Source: Thalassotalea sp. LPB0316
GTDB lineage: Bacteria; Pseudomonadota; Gammaproteobacteria; Enterobacterales; Alteromonadaceae
Length of the DNA stretch: 64,000 nucleotides
Reading direction: 5' to 3'
NCBI RefSeq assembly: GCF_014898095.1
Contig: NZ_CP062946.1
Coordinates: forward strand, 3,472,001 to 3,536,000
The number at the start of each line of letters is the position of its first letter. Position 1 is the first letter of the stretch. The notes below the pieces were generated by a model, which had not been told where the DNA came from, did not search any database, and saw nothing but the letters and a program-made list of their open reading frames with translations. The translations under genes and the position numbers were made by a program. Positions 63,451-64,000 of the stretch are shown here, in pieces.

Positions 63451-64000
63451 ATGCTGAAAATTGATATTACCTGCCCACTAACCGACTTTGCTATAAACCT
63501 TAGTACGGCAATAAAAACCGATGCTATCACCGGCATTTACGGTCGTTCAGGTGCAGGAAAAACGACATTATTAAGAATTATTGCGGGGCTCAACAAGCAA
63601 GCTTGTGGCTGTATTTCTCTCGATAACGAGCCCTGGTTAGATTCTTCAAATAAGCGATTCATTGCACCTGAGAAGCGCCAAGTTTCTATGGTTTTTCAAG
63701 ACGCTCGGCTATTCCCTCACTTATCGATAGGACAAAATCTAAAATACGCTCAACGACGCTGTAAAAATGCCAAGATACACTATAGTGAGTTGGTCGACAC
63801 CATGGGAATTAAGCCACTATTAAATAAGGATATCCGTACCTTATCAGGTGGTGAAAAGCAGCGTATTGCACTTGCTCGTGCGTTATTGTCTGAGCCTAAA
63901 CTCCTGCTACTCGATGAGCCCCTTAGCGCGTTAGACAGCGGTAGTCGCAAACAATTTATTGCCCTACTGAGAAAGATCCACAAAAAGTATCAAATCCCGA
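63451..64000 (+). CDS. modC: Molybdate ABC transporter, ATPase (cut by right edge)
   Basis: An open frame from ATG 63451 continues through the end of the window, giving at least 183 residues. It has Walker A GRSGAGKTT (near residues 31-39), Q-loop MVFQDARLFPHLS, the ABC signature LSGGEKQR and Walker B LLLLDEPLSALD. This is the ATP-hydrolysing subunit of ModABC. The C-terminal Mop domain would lie beyond the window. Confidence 0.95.
   Translation, partial: MLKIDITCPLTDFAINLSTAIKTDAITGIYGRSGAGKTTLLRIIAGLNKQACGCISLDNEPWLDSSNKRFIAPEKRQVSMVFQDARLFPHLSIGQNLKYAQRRCKNAKIHYSELVDTMGIKPLLNKDIRTLSGGEKQRIALARALLSEPKLLLLDEPLSALDSGSRKQFIALLRKIHKKYQIP

Overview
The window reads as chromosome of a marine gammaproteobacterium of the order Alteromonadales, probably near Colwellia or Thalassotalea. 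This is inferred from gene content and order (pilT-pilU beside yggS-proC-yggT-DUF4426-rdgB-hemW, tadA-mltF-purL, a thrABC operon with leader peptide), moderate to low GC, signal peptides and lipoproteins typical of the group, and many TonB, M3, S9 and GGDEF/EAL proteins. There is no rRNA, tRNA, phage, complete insertion sequence or CRISPR array in view. Coding is dense and mostly housekeeping.

Layout: (1) 1-8.4 kb: a partial gene of unknown function leaves the left edge; then pilU-pilT (minus) diverge from yggS-proC-yggT-DUF4426 and rdgB-hemW-tadA (plus). (2) 8.4-19 kb: a tiny basic ORF, mltF, purL, a nitroreductase, an rraB-like/zinc-ribbon pair, an RluA-type pseudouridine synthase, and a dapA operon. 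(3) 19-27 kb: cinA broken by one extra G, a fapA-like gene, a DUF2884 gene, a lipoprotein M3 peptidase and a 2-hydroxyacid dehydrogenase. (4) 27-36.8 kb: a PuuB-like oxidase, a GNAT protein, the thrL-thrA-thrB-thrC operon with attenuator, then a CheY-CheC-diguanylate cyclase operon preceded by a 28-residue membrane peptide. (5) 36.9-46.6 kb: ygjP-like protease, SOS-controlled yebG, gamma-glutamyltransferase, a secreted S9 peptidase, and a membrane cluster (M48 protease, DUF898, Coa1-like). (6) 46.9-54.8 kb: isoaspartyl dipeptidase, YfcC transporter and TonB receptor divergent from a secreted cyanophycinase. (7) 54.8-64 kb: a GGDEF/EAL protein, moeA, and moaA-mobA-moaB-moaC-moaD-moaE-modA-modB-modC, with the last gene cut by the right edge.

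The most interesting functional unit is region 6. The four genes together would give extracellular cleavage of cyanophycin (poly-Asp-Arg) to beta-Asp-Arg, outer- and inner-membrane uptake, and hydrolysis to Asp and Arg. A palindromic operator candidate lies between the two divergent arms. The dipeptidase lacks one histidine expected of the metal site, which needs checking.

The second theme is repeats. A family of short hairpins shares the borders GTCAT and ATCTC around stems that differ but remain paired. They occur at four intergenic loci, in alternating orientation in one cluster. One arm has expanded into nine 23-bp tandem copies. A separate GGGGTCAGAGT hairpin family occurs at three loci, and a 314-bp MITE-like element with 16-bp terminal inverted repeats sits between moeA and moaA.
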